Positions 31,482 to 32,297 of a stretch of 32,297 nucleotides of DNA are shown here, piece by piece. The stretch lies in contig CANJQI010000046.1 in assembly GCA_947476215.1 (NCBI GenBank), positions 1 through 32,297 of the forward strand. Reading direction: 5' to 3'. The position numbers and the translations under genes were made by a program. The notes below the pieces were generated by a model. It was not told the origin of the DNA. It did not search any database and worked only from the letters and a program-made list of their open reading frames with translations. Every line of letters begins with the position of its first letter. Position 1 is the first letter of the stretch. Source of the stretch: Betaproteobacteria bacterium (lineage in GTDB: Bacteria > Pseudomonadota > Gammaproteobacteria > Burkholderiales > SG8-41).

Positions 31482-32297
31482 ATGTACTTAACACGTATTT
31501 TTGTCGCAATACTGCCGGCGGCACTTGCGGTGTTGTCCGCGGCCAGCGCGCACGCCCAGCCATTTCCCGCCAAGCCGATACGAATGTTGACGACCGCGGC
31601 CGGCGGCGGTCTGGATTTCGGCGCACGCGTCGTTGCACAGGCGTTATCCGGTCTTGGGGGGCAGCCCGTGGTCGTGGAGAACCGACCCGGCTCACTATCC
31701 GTGGAAGCACTGATCAAGGCGCCGGCCGATGGCTATACGCTGCTCTATAACGCCAATACCGTATGGCTGTTGCCATTCATGCGTGATGACGTGCCATGGG
31801 ATCCCATGCGCGACTTTGCACCGATCACACTGGCGGCGATTTCCCCCAATCTGATCGTGGTGAATCCGTTTCTGCCCGTTAAAACCGTCAAGGACCTGAT
31901 TGCGCTCGCAAAAGCACGGCCTGGGCAACTCAATTACGCCTCGGGCAACCGCGGCTCATCGATAGACCTTGCCGCCGAGGTACTGAAAGTGCGAGCCGGC
32001 ATCAACATCGTTCGCATTGCCTACCGCGGCGATGGGCCGGCACTCAATGATCTGGTAGGCGGCCATATTCAAATTTCGTTCTCAACCGCGTCCGGCGTTT
32101 CATCGTTGGTCAAATCCGGAAAAGTGCGGGCCTTGGCTGTTACCACGTTGCAGCCCACGCAATTGGTTCCAGGTCTGCCTACCGTTGCAGCCGCGGGACT
32201 GCCGGGCTTTGAGGCGGCCGCGATGCAAAGCATTTTTGCACCCGCGGGAACGCCGGCGGCGATCGTCAGCACGCTGAATACCGAAATTGTGCGGGTC
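31482..32297 (+). CDS. Bug family substrate-binding protein, 3' end cut by window
   Basis: The first 272 codons of a TctC/Bug protein run off the right edge, so roughly 50 residues are missing. ATG 31482 follows GGAGAGG at a suitable distance. The signal peptide is about 1-26 (L-T-R-I-F hydrophobic core, A-S-A-H-A-Q). Motifs: F-P-A-K-P (28-32), A-A-G-G-G-L-D (39-45), V-V-V-E-N-R-P-G (63-70), A-D-G-Y-T (82-86), V-W-L-L-P-F-M-R (94-101), I-A-Y-R-G-D-G-P-A (Arg in place of Lys in Y-K-G) and A-P-A-G-T-P-A-A-I-V. It belongs to the W-x-x-P-x-x-(Q/R) subgroup and is most like the genes at 5291 and 30172. It is divergent from the bug remnant at 31174. Confidence 0.92.
   Translation, partial: MYLTRIFVAILPAALAVLSAASAHAQPFPAKPIRMLTTAAGGGLDFGARVVAQALSGLGGQPVVVENRPGSLSVEALIKAPADGYTLLYNANTVWLLPFMRDDVPWDPMRDFAPITLAAISPNLIVVNPFLPVKTVKDLIALAKARPGQLNYASGNRGSSIDLAAEVLKVRAGINIVRIAYRGDGPALNDLVGGHIQISFSTASGVSSLVKSGKVRALAVTTLQPTQLVPGLPTVAAAGLPGFEAAAMQSIFAPAGTPAAIVSTLNTEIVRV

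Noticed and set aside
222-32297. A complete tripartite tricarboxylate transporter system
   Set aside because: Only binding proteins are present; no TctA-like 12-helix or TctB-like 4-helix protein is encoded.
1-32297. CRISPR arrays, tRNA or rRNA genes, prophage
   Set aside because: No regularly spaced repeats, cloverleaf sequences or phage-type proteins were seen.

Overview
The window reads as part of a betaproteobacterial chromosome, most like Burkholderiales of the Bordetella/Achromobacter type. The reasons are a fairly GC-rich sequence, dense gene packing, many GTG/TTG starts, and above all an extreme set of Bug proteins. These are TctC-family periplasmic binding proteins, known to be hugely expanded in that group. 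I count 11 complete bug genes, one cut by the right edge, and two decayed bug fragments. No tRNA, rRNA, CRISPR array, phage gene or transposase gene was seen.

Layout. (1) 2-3647, plus strand: the end of a ComA-like gene, two bug genes and a PrpD-like gene, packed with overlaps and closed by a 57-bp hairpin. (2) 3781-4587, minus: a membrane-anchored DUF3750-type protein. (3) 4741-11274, plus: carboxymuconolactone-decarboxylase-like protein, bug, bug, CapA-like protein, MmgE/PrpD protein, MFS carrier. (4) 11271-12233, minus: bug, convergent with the MFS gene and divergent from the next block. (5) 12288-17362, plus: Asp/Glu racemase or maleate-isomerase-like enzyme, bug, MmgE/PrpD protein, alpha/beta hydrolase, exported methyltransferase-like protein. 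(6) 17555-21632: minus-strand bug genes, a bug remnant, and a plus-strand CBS-domain protein. (7) 21818-23785, plus: second MFS carrier and an SDR dehydrogenase. (8) 23786-24049: a non-coding MITE-like element with 30-bp inverted ends, inserted exactly where two convergent stop codons overlapped. (9) 24049-24936, minus: LigI-like amidohydrolase. (10) 25072-30144, plus: a protein of unknown family, bug, two tandem MmgE/PrpD proteins, a small membrane protein. (11) 30172-32297: minus-strand bug, bug C-terminal remnant, and a plus-strand bug running off the edge.

How the genes may work together (inference). The recurring unit is a bug gene with an MmgE/PrpD enzyme and a further carbon-acid enzyme (maleate-isomerase-like, LigI-like, CMD-like or SDR). 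The MmgE/PrpD superfamily includes 2-methylcitrate dehydratase, cis-aconitate decarboxylase and iminodisuccinate epimerase, all acting on polycarboxylic acids. Bug proteins bind carboxylates and related small molecules. The window therefore looks like an accessory island of small catabolic modules for di- and tricarboxylic or lactone-type acids. No TctA or TctB membrane partner is encoded here, so the Bug proteins must use distant partners, use the two MFS carriers, or act as sensors. The substrates cannot be read from the sequence.
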